Below, piece after piece: positions 32,677 to 41,622 of a DNA stretch of 64,000 nucleotides (position 1 is its first letter; each line of letters opens with the position of its first letter). This DNA comes from Gemmatimonadaceae bacterium (lineage in GTDB: Bacteria > Gemmatimonadota > Gemmatimonadetes > Gemmatimonadales > Gemmatimonadaceae). A program made the position numbers and the translations under genes. Under the pieces are notes generated by a model that ran no database searches, had not been told where the DNA came from, and saw only the letters and a program-made list of their open reading frames with translations. The stretch covers positions 1 through 64,000 of the forward strand of contig JADLCY010000011.1 of NCBI GenBank assembly GCA_020846935.1, in the 5' to 3' direction.

Positions 32677-35318
32677 GGTGCCTCCGGCTTGCGGAGAGTG
32701 AGCAGCAGTTCCTGGGCCTTTTCGTAGTTTGGCGCAAGATCGAGCGCGCGCAGGACCTCGCGCCGTGCCGACGCCACATCACCGGCGGCCGCGTACGCCA
32801 CCGCCAGCTGGTAGAGCGCGCCCGCACGATCCGAGGGCTGCAGGGCTACGATGGCGCGTCGCGACCGGATCGCGACCTGGTGCTGCTGCGTGGCCCCCGC
32901 CAGCACGGCGAGCGAGTCGTGCACCGACACGTCGAACGGCGTGATGAACACGCTCCGCTCGAGGGCGGCCAGGGCCCCACGCGCGTCACCCGTCGCCCGA
33001 CGGAGTCGCGCGAGCTGCAGGTTCTCGGCAAAGGCCGACTCGTTGCGATCACTGATCGCCGACAGTTCGGCGATCGCCTGAGCCGTATCGCCCCGCTTGA
33101 GCTGGATCGAAGCCAACATGTGGTATGCGCTTCCCTCGTCGGCCCACCCGGGAAAGAGACGCTTGGCTGTCGTGAGGTAGGTGATCGCCTCGTCCATTTT
33201 GTCGTCAGCCGCCGCGCGCGCGGCGCTCCGCATGGTCTCCGCGAGCGGCCCCTCCCACGGCACACCCTCTTCGTCGATGGCGCGGCGGGCTTGTCCACCC
33301 GGGGCCGACTTGCCCTCCACCGCGCGGAACTCCGCCGCAAAGCGCTGCCGGAACCAGGTATCGAATCGTCGGTCGAACTCTTCCGCGTTCGTGCCCACCA
33401 CCGCGCTGAAGGCCTCGGCGCTGGTGCGACCCTGCTTGTACCCCTCGAGCAACCGACGAATGCCCGCGATCCCGTGCGTCTGTTCGATCATCTCGCACAC
33501 GTAAGACGCCAGCGAGTACGAAAGCGGCACCTCCATCGCGAAGCGCGGGCGCATGAAGCCGTCGTTCAGCCGCGAGACCGGCTGCAGCAGGCCTCCCTTG
33601 TACGCCGCGATCAGTGATGGCGACACGTCACTGCCCCACCCCGCGCGCGCCCGCCGCTCCTCGTGAACAGAGAGCCCCTCGGACAGCCAGCGCGGGATCC
33701 GGTTGTCCGTGGCCCCGAGCGTCACCGTGTGCGCCAGTTCGTGCCACAGCGTGGATCCCCAGTTGAACTCTCCCACCTTGCGCGCGGCGGGTGAGTCCAT
33801 CGCGACGACGCTGCCGAAGCTCACACCCAGTGCGCCGAGCCCGGCGAGGCCAACGGTACGCACCGAGAAGTCCGCGTGACTCCGAAAGAGCTCGACGCGT
33901 ACGGGCGTCGCCGGCCGGTAGCCATAGCGCGCCGACAGCGAGTCGTACGCCATCTCGGCCAAGGGCCCGACGAAGAGTTCGAGAATCGGGGCATCCCGGG
34001 TCTCGACCGCGAGGACGAACCGCGGCGTCTTGACCTCCGTGTAGTCCTTGAACGTGTCGATGAGGTCGAGCGTGTTCTTTACCCACACGTCGTACGGATC
34101 CAGCGCAAACGCGCGCTGGAGCGTGGCGCCGCCTTCGCTCACCTGGCCGAGCCGCATCTGGTTGATGCCGAGCAGGGCCAGTGCGCGCGCCGACTTCGGA
34201 TCCCGATCGACGCCGGCCCGGGCAAAGATCGTCGCCTCGCGATACAACCGATTGCGTGCCGCAACGTCCGCCAGTACCACCTCGGCGTCGGCCGAGCCGA
34301 CGAGCCGACCGTGCGCGCGCTCGAGGGCGGCCTGGTGGCCGGCGCGGTCGCCCGCGAGATAGCGTGCGGCGGCGAGGACGATGAGGGGCGCGGGGGCCGT
34401 GGAGTCGACGACGAGTCCCTTGCGCGCCTCGTCGCTCGCATCAGCGTAGCGCTCCACATCGATCAGCTGCATCGCGGCGCGCGCACGTGCTTCGGGCGAT
34501 TGCCCATTCACCGCGAGACTCCGCGCCACCAGCTCCGCCCCGTTGCCGCGGCCGTCAAACGCCATGAGCTCGGCCTTGGCCAGGAGGGCGCGAGGGTGGT
34601 TCGGGTTCACGGCCAGGACGGCGTCGATCGCCTGCTGCGCGTCCTGGCCATTGAACTTGTCGAGGAACATCTCGCCGAGCTGGACGAGCCCTTCGAGTTC
34701 CAGCGTGTCGCGCGCGTTGGCCTCGTCAAACGCGCGCAGCGCGTCCTTGAAAAGTTGCGGGTCGTTGCGCCCAAGCATGCGACACGCCATCGCCACGGCT
34801 CGCAGGTCCGAACCGGTGAGCGTGGCCCGGTGCGCGTTATAGATGTCAATGAAGCGGTCGAACTGCTGCTCGGCCGCGGCATGTTCGCCGCGCTCGAATG
34901 CGAGCAGCGCGACCTCATAGCGCGCGAGCAGGGAGTCGGGCCCCTGGAAGGCGGACTGAAACGCGCGCTCGGCCTCCGCCAGCCGTCCACGTGCCTTGAG
35001 CGCGTAGCCACCTGGCAGGCCCACGCGAGGCGCCAGTGCGGCGCGTGCGCTCAAGCGAGCGCCCACCTGCACCGCCTCGTCCACGCGACCGACGTCGACC
35101 AGCGCACGGAGCAGGGTGACCGCAGCGACCGCATCTCCGCTGTCGGCGGCGAGGCGCTGCTGAGCGGCCTCGATCGCGTCGGCATATTTGCCCGTGCGGT
35201 AGAGCGCCGACGCTGATGCGAGCGCAGGCGACCCCGCACCTTCCTGGCCGCACGCGGCCAGAGGCGCGAGCACAGCGCCGGGCAGCAAGGCACAAGCGAT
35301 CCGCAGCGAGCGCATCAT
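32673..35318 (-). CDS. lipoprotein with TPR repeats and a peptidase-MA-like metalloprotease domain
   Basis: 881 residues with a lipoprotein signal (LLPGAVLAPLAAC, Cys23). Tetratricopeptide repeats occupy about 25-400 and again 690-881. Between them is a gluzincin-type protease domain of the peptidase-MA kind: WHELAHTVTLG (HExxH, about residues 526-530), then PRWLSEGLSVHEE supplying the third zinc ligand, Glu. The zinc ligands and catalytic Glu are all present, so it may be active. It is likely to be anchored in the periplasm or on the surface. Embedded in the MoxR operon with ATGA overlaps at both ends, it may process envelope proteins handled by the VWA complex; that is inference. Confidence 0.85.
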   Translation of the reverse strand: MMRSLRIACALLPGAVLAPLAACGQEGAGSPALASASALYRTGKYADAIEAAQQRLAADSGDAVAAVTLLRALVDVGRVDEAVQVGARLSARAALAPRVGLPGGYALKARGRLAEAERAFQSAFQGPDSLLARYEVALLAFERGEHAAAEQQFDRFIDIYNAHRATLTGSDLRAVAMACRMLGRNDPQLFKDALRAFDEANARDTLELEGLVQLGEMFLDKFNGQDAQQAIDAVLAVNPNHPRALLAKAELMAFDGRGNGAELVARSLAVNGQSPEARARAAMQLIDVERYADASDEARKGLVVDSTAPAPLIVLAAARYLAGDRAGHQAALERAHGRLVGSADAEVVLADVAARNRLYREATIFARAGVDRDPKSARALALLGINQMRLGQVSEGGATLQRAFALDPYDVWVKNTLDLIDTFKDYTEVKTPRFVLAVETRDAPILELFVGPLAEMAYDSLSARYGYRPATPVRVELFRSHADFSVRTVGLAGLGALGVSFGSVVAMDSPAARKVGEFNWGSTLWHELAHTVTLGATDNRIPRWLSEGLSVHEERRARAGWGSDVSPSLIAAYKGGLLQPVSRLNDGFMRPRFAMEVPLSYSLASYVCEMIEQTHGIAGIRRLLEGYKQGRTSAEAFSAVVGTNAEEFDRRFDTWFRQRFAAEFRAVEGKSAPGGQARRAIDEEGVPWEGPLAETMRSAARAAADDKMDEAITYLTTAKRLFPGWADEGSAYHMLASIQLKRGDTAQAIAELSAISDRNESAFAENLQLARLRRATGDARGALAALERSVFITPFDVSVHDSLAVLAGATQQHQVAIRSRRAIVALQPSDRAGALYQLAVAYAAAGDVASARREVLRALDLAPNYEKAQELLLTLRKPEAP

Positions 35319-36328
35319 GGCTTGCGGGGCTCCAGCGCCCGAATGGCGCGCGTCGTCTCCGCGAGTTCGACCAGCAACGGTTCGAGAGCCTTCTGGTACG
35401 CGTCTTCGGTCATTTCGGTGCGGCGGCCACGCAGGGCGTCGATGCGGGCCTCGATGGCACTCCGCTTCGCGACGAGCGGGGCCGCGCGCGGGTCGGCCGC
35501 GAGCGCGGCGCCGCCAAGTGGCGCCAGGTGCATCGACCTCGCGAGTCGTCCGTCCGGGCCCTTGTCGCCGGCATCCGCGTGCCCCGTTCCGTCGCCGTCG
35601 TCATCGAGCAACGGATGTTCTGTGGCCAGAAGTCCGCTGCTCTCGAAGCGCTTCTCCACTTCCCGCCGAGCGAACGTGAACGCTTCGAGCAGCGAGACGC
35701 GGCCGTCCTTGTCGGTGTCACCCGCGTCACTGGTCAGCGCACGCACGAAATGGCCGGGGAAGAACGTCTCGTTCTGCTCGCGCGCACTCCTGGTCGCCGT
35801 GATCACCACACGCCGAGGACCGCTCAGCGCCTTCACGAAGTCACCACTCGCGCTCGCGGTATTGATGAAGGCAATGGTGGCCAGACTCGGCCCGAGGATG
35901 CGTGCGAAGTCACCGGGCGTCATATCGGGCCCGGGCAGGTTGAAGCGCACCTCCTGCCCCTGCGCGCTCCCGTGCCCGAGCAATACCACGAACAGCCGGT
36001 CGCCCTCTCGCGCCGTCGCCACAATGCGCTGCAGCGTGGCCTCGATCGTGGCTTTCGATGAGCGACCCCTGATCCGGCGAGCATCGCGCGTCGAATCCTC
36101 GGCGAGGTAGTACGTCATCGAGTCGGGGATGCCGAATCGGGCGCCCGCAGCATTCACGAGGAGTGTTCCCCACTGGGCAAAACTGTCGGCAAATCGCTTC
36201 TCACCGCTCACGCCGGACACCACCACGAACCACGTGCGCGCCAGCGGCTGTTCCCGCACGAGCGCGCCGGGTTCCTGTCCAACGCTCAGCCCGAGCACGG
36301 CCGTCAGCAGCATCGTCAGCCGCATCAT
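35315..36328 (-). CDS. secreted caspase/C13-like protein lacking the catalytic Cys, with EF-hand motifs
   Basis: 337 residues with a signal peptide (MMRLTMLLTAVLGLSVGQ). The fold pattern is that of C13/C14 (CD clan) peptidases: FVVVSGV, a FVVLLGHGSAQG strand with the His at 119, NLPGPDMTPGDFARIL, then TIAFINTASASGDFVKALSG, where clan members have A-C-x-S-G. Ser or Ala stands at the Cys position, so hydrolase activity is not expected, unless a Ser nucleophile is used. ATRSAREQNETFFPGHFVRAL follows as in active relatives. Residues 204-216 (DTDKDGRVSLLEA) and 242-252 (DDDGDGTGHAD) look like calcium-binding EF-hand loops. The C-terminus is helical. It overlaps neighbours at both ends by four bases. 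Confidence 0.7.
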   Translation of the reverse strand: MMRLTMLLTAVLGLSVGQEPGALVREQPLARTWFVVVSGVSGEKRFADSFAQWGTLLVNAAGARFGIPDSMTYYLAEDSTRDARRIRGRSSKATIEATLQRIVATAREGDRLFVVLLGHGSAQGQEVRFNLPGPDMTPGDFARILGPSLATIAFINTASASGDFVKALSGPRRVVITATRSAREQNETFFPGHFVRALTSDAGDTDKDGRVSLLEAFTFARREVEKRFESSGLLATEHPLLDDDGDGTGHADAGDKGPDGRLARSMHLAPLGGAALAADPRAAPLVAKRSAIEARIDALRGRRTEMTEDAYQKALEPLLVELAETTRAIRALEPRKP

Positions 36329-38613
36329 GCGAGCCCGCGCCTCCGCCGCAGCACCCACTCGCCCCCAAGGGCCAGCAGCAGCAGGATGAGGACGAGCGGC
36401 ATGTCCCACAGGTCGTTCTGTTTCACGACCGTGGATCCGCTTGGGCTGTAGACGATATCGCGTGCGATGTCGCCCGCCGTGGCCGGCGTGTAGTAGCCTC
36501 CGCCAGTCTCCGAGGCCACCTGCCGCAGCAGGGTCGCACGCAGTTCGGCGCCGAAGTGCTCGTCCGTCGGTTCTGCGACCCTGACGTAGCCCGCGCGGCT
36601 GGCCGTGGTATCGCCCCTGGCGACCGACCGCAGCGTCACCTCGTGCACCCCCTGTCGATCCGGCACGAACGACGCGCTGTACTCGCCGTCGCGGTCCACC
36701 ATCCAGTCGAACGCCATGTGGGACGTCGTGCCACCGGGGCCGGCGACATCGCCGCTCACCGACGCTCCGTTCGATCGGAGGAAGGCCTTGTCACTCACGA
36801 GCGCCTCCACGCGCACCGCCTCGCCGGGCCCCGATTCCTCGGGCACGGCGACCTCCACGCGATCGGGAACATCGCTCACCAACCAGCACAGCATCTGCCG
36901 CCAGAGCGTTTCGTGCGTCGAGTCACTGACCGCCACCGAGGCGTGCATCTGCCAGAGCCACGTGTCCTGGGCCGCGAGGCCGAGCACGCGCCCGCGCCCG
37001 AATCGCTGCACCGCGAGCAGGGGCCGCGTCGTGCGGCCGTCGGCCATCAGGCCGTTGAGCAGCACGGTCGCGCCAGGCTTGGTCCGCAGCAGCGTGTTGA
37101 CGGTGGTGAGCGGTGGAAGTGAGTCCCAGACCGCCGCCATCACCGAGTCGTTAGGCCCGATCTGCAGGGCCGGGTGCAGCGAGCCAAGCGGTGTTGGTCG
37201 CGCCCGAATCTCGCGCGCCAGCGTGTCGGGCGTGCCGAGGCCGAGTTCGAACGGAAACGCGTCGGAGAGCGGCGTCCCGGCGTAGCCGCCTTCGGTGAAG
37301 GACGAACGCCCTCCAAGAAAGAGCAGCCCGCCCCCGCGCTCGCTCACGAAGTCCGACAGCATGCGCAGCTGATCGGCCGTGAAGAAGCTCGCCTCGATGC
37401 TGCCAAGCACGATGCCACGGTACGCAAACAACGCGTCTCGCGTCGTGGGAAAGCCGGCCGCGAGTTCCAGCGAATCGTCCACACCAAGCCGCAGGAACTT
37501 GTCCTTCGCCGAGCGCAGCAGCGACACGAGCTGCACGTTGGGGTCCCCGCTCACGGCGCGACGCGCAAAGGACAGTTCGAATCGCGGCTCCCCTTCGAGG
37601 TACAGGATCTTCTCCTTGCGATCGCGCACCACGAGCAACGTGCGCCGCTCGTTGTTCTCCTTCACCATCTCGCCGGATTGAACCGGCACGTGGACGCGGA
37701 GCAGGCGCGCGCCCGTTTCGGTCGCCGGAACCCGGACACGCACCTGCACCGCCTCGCCGTCTTTAGGCATGGTGACCGTCGCCGACCCCACGATGCGCCC
37801 GGAATCCTCCACCACCACCGGCAGCGCCGTGCCTCCCAGGCCTCGCTGCACCACCACCACGTTCAGGAGCACCGTTGAGTTCTTGAGCACGCTCCGCGGC
37901 GCGTCGATCCGCGCGATCTCCACATCGCGCTCGAAGCGGGGCGATCCGATCCCCACGGCGTAGACGGGAACGCCACGCGACCGCAGCGTCAGCATCTGCT
38001 CGGTGAGACCCGCGCCGGAGCCGGAGGTCGTGGAGTTATCGGCGCCATCGGACAGCACGACGATGCCGGCGAGCGGGGCGCCCGCGAGTTCGTCCTGCAC
38101 ACGAAGCATCGACCCCATCAGCCGCGTGCGAGTGCCATCGTAGGCGAGGGCGGCGGGGTCGCTCACTCGCCCCGACGATGAAACGCGGTACACCCGGGTC
38201 TGATAGCGAGGCGCCAGGGCCTTCAGCAGGCTCGAATCCGCTGAGCCCACGAGCCGATTGACCACCGTGGAGCGCGGCGCCCCATCGACGTCCGCGATCC
38301 GCATGCTGCGCGAGTCGTCGATCAGCACCGCGACGATGTTGCGCTGGGCGACGCTTTCCGCGATGACCAGCACCGGCCGGGCGAGTGAAAACCCGAGCGC
38401 GGCCACCGCGACGATTCGCAGGGCCCCCAGGATCACGCGGTCGCTGCGACTCAGGAACTCGGCTCGGCGGGCATATTGCGCCACGGCCATCGCCGCGACG
38501 GCGGCCACGAGGAGCCAGACGATCCACACCGGAATCGGCGGAGCAAACGCCAGGCTCCCGCGGGCGAACGCGGCAGGACGGTACTTCAGCAGGAACTCGA
38601 CCAGACCCTCCAA
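36325..38613 (-). CDS. VWA membrane protein with glutamine-amidotransferase-like domain (first gene of the MoxR operon)
   Basis: 762 residues from a TTG start with GGAG seven bases before it. Two N-terminal transmembrane helices (about 27-46 and 62-84) are followed by a VWA domain (VLIDDSRSMRIADVDG, MIDAS DxSxS) to about 260. Ig-like strands come next, then a GATase-1-like domain at about 395-560 (GIVLGSIEASFFTADQLRML, ERGGGLLFLGGRSSFTEGG, RFGRGRVLGLAAQDTWLW). A last transmembrane helix lies at about 738-756, ahead of a basic RRRRG tail. It resembles BatA/DUF4159-linked membrane proteins and is a second VWA client of the MoxR ATPase in this operon. The C-terminal stop overlaps the caspase-like gene start. 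Confidence 0.85.
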   Translation of the reverse strand: MEGLVEFLLKYRPAAFARGSLAFAPPIPVWIVWLLVAAVAAMAVAQYARRAEFLSRSDRVILGALRIVAVAALGFSLARPVLVIAESVAQRNIVAVLIDDSRSMRIADVDGAPRSTVVNRLVGSADSSLLKALAPRYQTRVYRVSSSGRVSDPAALAYDGTRTRLMGSMLRVQDELAGAPLAGIVVLSDGADNSTTSGSGAGLTEQMLTLRSRGVPVYAVGIGSPRFERDVEIARIDAPRSVLKNSTVLLNVVVVQRGLGGTALPVVVEDSGRIVGSATVTMPKDGEAVQVRVRVPATETGARLLRVHVPVQSGEMVKENNERRTLLVVRDRKEKILYLEGEPRFELSFARRAVSGDPNVQLVSLLRSAKDKFLRLGVDDSLELAAGFPTTRDALFAYRGIVLGSIEASFFTADQLRMLSDFVSERGGGLLFLGGRSSFTEGGYAGTPLSDAFPFELGLGTPDTLAREIRARPTPLGSLHPALQIGPNDSVMAAVWDSLPPLTTVNTLLRTKPGATVLLNGLMADGRTTRPLLAVQRFGRGRVLGLAAQDTWLWQMHASVAVSDSTHETLWRQMLCWLVSDVPDRVEVAVPEESGPGEAVRVEALVSDKAFLRSNGASVSGDVAGPGGTTSHMAFDWMVDRDGEYSASFVPDRQGVHEVTLRSVARGDTTASRAGYVRVAEPTDEHFGAELRATLLRQVASETGGGYYTPATAGDIARDIVYSPSGSTVVKQNDLWDMPLVLILLLLALGGEWVLRRRRGLA

Positions 38614-39268
38614 CCTTCAACTCCCGCGCCGTGGGTGGCTCGTGGGCTGACGACGTCGCGTATGGTGCGTCGGTCGCGGCCGAGACGCGAGTTGTCGCTT
38701 CGCCAAGGTGTCGCCGAGGCACGGCCGGCGCCCCACGGCAGGGACGAGGCGCGCGATCGGCGTTGTGGATCCCCCACCCGAGCCGGAGGGGCCCGGGCGC
38801 TCGTCGTTAGGCGTCCGGGACCGGCCCGCGATCGGCCGCCCGGGGGCCATCACCCGTCGAGGTAGGCGCGCGACCTCAGCCACGACGGATCGGCGACCCT
38901 CGCACCGCAAACGGAAGCTGTTGGCACGTCATCTCCGTTGATGGTGATACCGGGACCGTCCCCCCGGAAGCGATCCCGATGAATCCGTCCCGCCTCCCCC
39001 GATCGATCCCGGCTCAGGATCCCGCAGGCCGACTCATCGGCGGGACACGAGAGAAGGATCGAGGTTGGCGTCTCGCTCGGCTTGCTACCCATGCCCGGTC
39101 ACACGTTGTGGGCCGCCATGCCGCGGCGATGTTGACACGGCGTCAACGACCCTGATACCCGACAGCGCGCGCCGCCGACCCTCGTTCGGCGCCGCGGTGG
39201 CTTGAAACAGATCGCCGCGCCCCGGTGTGCGGGTGCGCGGCGAGTCTGACGCTGCCTTGCCTGAAGTG
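38614..39268. other. intergenic region upstream of the MoxR operon
   Basis: 655 bases with no convincing gene. Short ORFs in it have no recognisable product. It must contain the promoter of the MoxR operon (minus strand). One copy of CGTTAGGC is at 38805-38812. Several runs of short direct and inverted GC-rich words occur but no clear operator. Confidence 0.45.
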
Positions 39269-39763
39269 TTAACCGAGGCGCGACGCGACGTCGATGTGCG
39301 CGTCGCCCGCCTGCTTTCGATACGCCGAAAGCGCGTGCTGCAGGGCGAGCAAGGCAGAGGCTTCGAGGTCGTACTCCATGGCCAGGGACTTGAGTTCCGC
39401 CGGGCTCGCCGAGCCAACACGCCGCGTGGAGGCGTCCGTCGCCGTATGTCGCCGCTCGTAGTCCCGGCTGGCCTGCCACAAGGTAATGGCCTTGCGATAC
39501 CACTCCTCTTCCTTGGAAGCCCCATTGATCGGCGCCTTCTCGTAGGCCTCAATGGTCTCCTGCAGGAGCGTATCGCACAGGCTGGCGACCTTGAGCGCGG
39601 CTCGCTGCTCCTCCTCGGCGGTCCCCGCCTCGACCAGCGCGCCGTATCGCTGCCGCTGGCGAACGCACTCCGCGGCGGCGCGGTAAAGGCGATCCGCCAC
39701 GGCTCTGGGGCCGGCGATGATGGGGTTGTCCGACGTGATCGGCGTGTACTTGGAACGAGGCAT
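39269..39763 (-). CDS. small helical protein of unknown function
   Basis: 164 residues, predicted almost wholly alpha-helical, without signal peptide or membrane segment. I recognise no family. It starts MPRSKYTPITSDNPIIAG at 39763 and has long heptad-like stretches (AADRLYRAAAECVRQRQRYG-like, LCDTLLQETIEAYEKAP, WYRKAITLWQASRDYERR). It is transcribed divergently from the Ycf46-like ATPase gene 135 bases away, so the two may share a control region. Confidence 0.65.
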   Translation of the reverse strand: MPRSKYTPITSDNPIIAGPRAVADRLYRAAAECVRQRQRYGALVEAGTAEEEQRAALKVASLCDTLLQETIEAYEKAPINGASKEEEWYRKAITLWQASRDYERRHTATDASTRRVGSASPAELKSLAMEYDLEASALLALQHALSAYRKQAGDAHIDVASRLG

Positions 39764-39898
39764 GAGACCGCCAAGGCGGGATCCGGGGACGGGAAGTCTA
39801 GGCCGGTCACGGTACTGGCGAAAGCGCCCTGGCTGGGCCAGGGAGCCGTGACTGAGGCTCTGGGGAGCCGTCATTCTTGGGACCCTTTGATCCCGACG

Positions 39899-41422
39899 AT
39901 GGACTTTCCTGGCTTCATAGAAGAGCTCGAACTGTTGGTACGATCCAGGTACGCCCTGGTGGTCATCGACACCTGGGAGATCGATCGCGCCGCCGAGGCA
40001 GTGCGCCACGTCGCCGCTCGACTCTCCCTGCACCATCACGAATGGTCGCGGAGCCGTGGAGTCTCCCGCGGCACCGGCGTGGGGGCGCCCATGATTGACG
40101 AAACGGCCGCCCCCATAGACGCGCTCCGCCACATCGAGCGAGAGGGGTCCGGCCTGTTTCATCTCCCGCTCCTTGGTGCCTTTCTCGATGCGCCCGAGGT
40201 GGTGGCGTGGGTTCACGAGGTCCTGGAGCGGTTCCGCATGCGGCGAGGGGCTTTGGTGATTTCCGGCCGGGACGTGCGACTCCCGGAGTCGCTGCGCCAA
40301 CATGCCATTGTGGTTCGCCTGCCGGCTCCCAGCGCGGAGGAGTACCGCGATCTCCTCGAACGCGTGATTCGCGAGCACACCGCGCGCATGCCGGTGCGCG
40401 TTGAGCTCGAGCACGAGTCACGTGCCCGTCTGCTCCACAACCTGTTCGGATTGTCTCTCATCGAGGCCGAGAAGATCCTTACGCGCCTCCTTATGGCTGA
40501 CGGCGTCTTGAGCGAGGCGGATATCGCGCGCATCGCCATCGCCAAGCGTCAGGCCGTCGAGCAGGACGGGTTGCTCGAGTACTGGACGACGGGCGAGGGG
40601 TTGTCACAGGTTGCTGGCCTGGACGGGCTCAAGCGCTGGCTGGGCAAGCGAAGGGCAAGTGTGTCCAACCCCGATCGCGCCGCCGCCTTTGGCCTGCCGT
40701 TTCCCAAGGGCATCTTGCTCACGGGGGTTCCCGGATGCGGCAAGAGCCTGTCGGCCAAGGCCGTGGCGCATGAGTGGCAGCTACCCCTGCTGCGGCTGGA
40801 CCCGGGCGCGCTGTTCAACAAGTACGTGGGCGATACGGAGAAGAACTTCCGGCGGGCGCTCGCCACGGCGGAGCGCATGGCGCCCATCGTGCTCTGGATT
40901 GACGAGCTGGAAAAGGCGTTCGCCTCCTCAGGGGACCAGGATGGTGGCGTGTCGCAGCGTGTCCTCGGCGGTTTCCTGTCGTGGCTCCAGGAGCGACGGG
41001 GGGACGTGTTCGTGGTCGCCACGAGCAATGACGTGACCAGGCTCCCGCCGGAGTTCATCCGAAAGGGTCGGTTCGACGAGGTATTCTTCGTGGATCTGCC
41101 TAACGTGGACGCGCGGAGGGCGCTGTTCGAGCTGCACCTCCGGCGGCGGCGGCAGGACCCAGGCGCGTTCGACCTGGCAGCGCTGGCCAGGTCGTCCAGC
41201 GGATTCAGCGGCGCCGAAGTCGAGCAGGTCATCGTCTCCGCGCTGTTCGAGGCGTTTGCGCGAGGCGCACCGTTGTCGAGCGACCTCCTCCGTGCGGAAT
41301 TGGGGACCACGCGACCGCTGTCCGAGACCATGGCGGAGCGCCTCGCCGCGCTGCGCGAATGGGCGAGTGAGCGCACGGTGAACGCCGATGGTCCCGTGTC
41401 ACGGGCACGGAGTGTGGCCTGA
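39899..41422 (+). CDS. Ycf46-like AAA ATPase
   Basis: 507 residues from the ATG at 39899. Residues 1-250 resemble a degenerate P-loop domain (MDFPGFIEELELLVRSRYAL, LVVIDTWEIDRAAEAVR, FRMRRGALVISGRDVRLP) without a Walker A motif. The C-terminal AAA module is complete: Walker A GVPGCGKS at about 277-284, Walker B VLWIDELEKA at about 331-340, sensor ATSND, arginine finger in the IRKGRFDEVF region and an FSGAEVEQVI lid motif. This two-part arrangement is that of Ycf46, a chloroplast/cyanobacterial protein linked to carbon-dioxide use in cyanobacteria; relatives occur widely, function unknown. Sequence upstream in the same frame to 39227 is probably not translated. Confidence 0.85.
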   Translation: MDFPGFIEELELLVRSRYALVVIDTWEIDRAAEAVRHVAARLSLHHHEWSRSRGVSRGTGVGAPMIDETAAPIDALRHIEREGSGLFHLPLLGAFLDAPEVVAWVHEVLERFRMRRGALVISGRDVRLPESLRQHAIVVRLPAPSAEEYRDLLERVIREHTARMPVRVELEHESRARLLHNLFGLSLIEAEKILTRLLMADGVLSEADIARIAIAKRQAVEQDGLLEYWTTGEGLSQVAGLDGLKRWLGKRRASVSNPDRAAAFGLPFPKGILLTGVPGCGKSLSAKAVAHEWQLPLLRLDPGALFNKYVGDTEKNFRRALATAERMAPIVLWIDELEKAFASSGDQDGGVSQRVLGGFLSWLQERRGDVFVVATSNDVTRLPPEFIRKGRFDEVFFVDLPNVDARRALFELHLRRRRQDPGAFDLAALARSSSGFSGAEVEQVIVSALFEAFARGAPLSSDLLRAELGTTRPLSETMAERLAALREWASERTVNADGPVSRARSVA

Positions 41423-41622
41423 CCGCAGCGCCGGAGTGTGATGCAGGTCGCATTTTCAGTCATCGGGTGCGCAGATGAATGCTCGGTGGTGCATCTGCGC
41501 GAACTCCCTGTGGACAGAATCGCCCGTCGTTCCTACTTTCGTGGCGCATTCCCGGGCACCCTGCCGCGAGTCGTTAGGCGGTGGACCCCGTGTTGGAGAT
41601 CCCCCCCTTCGGAGGCGTCGTG

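Noticed and set aside
38850-39092. Possible 80-residue gene in the region upstream of the MoxR operon
   Set aside because: No recognisable family, no ribosome site and no coding bias that I can defend.
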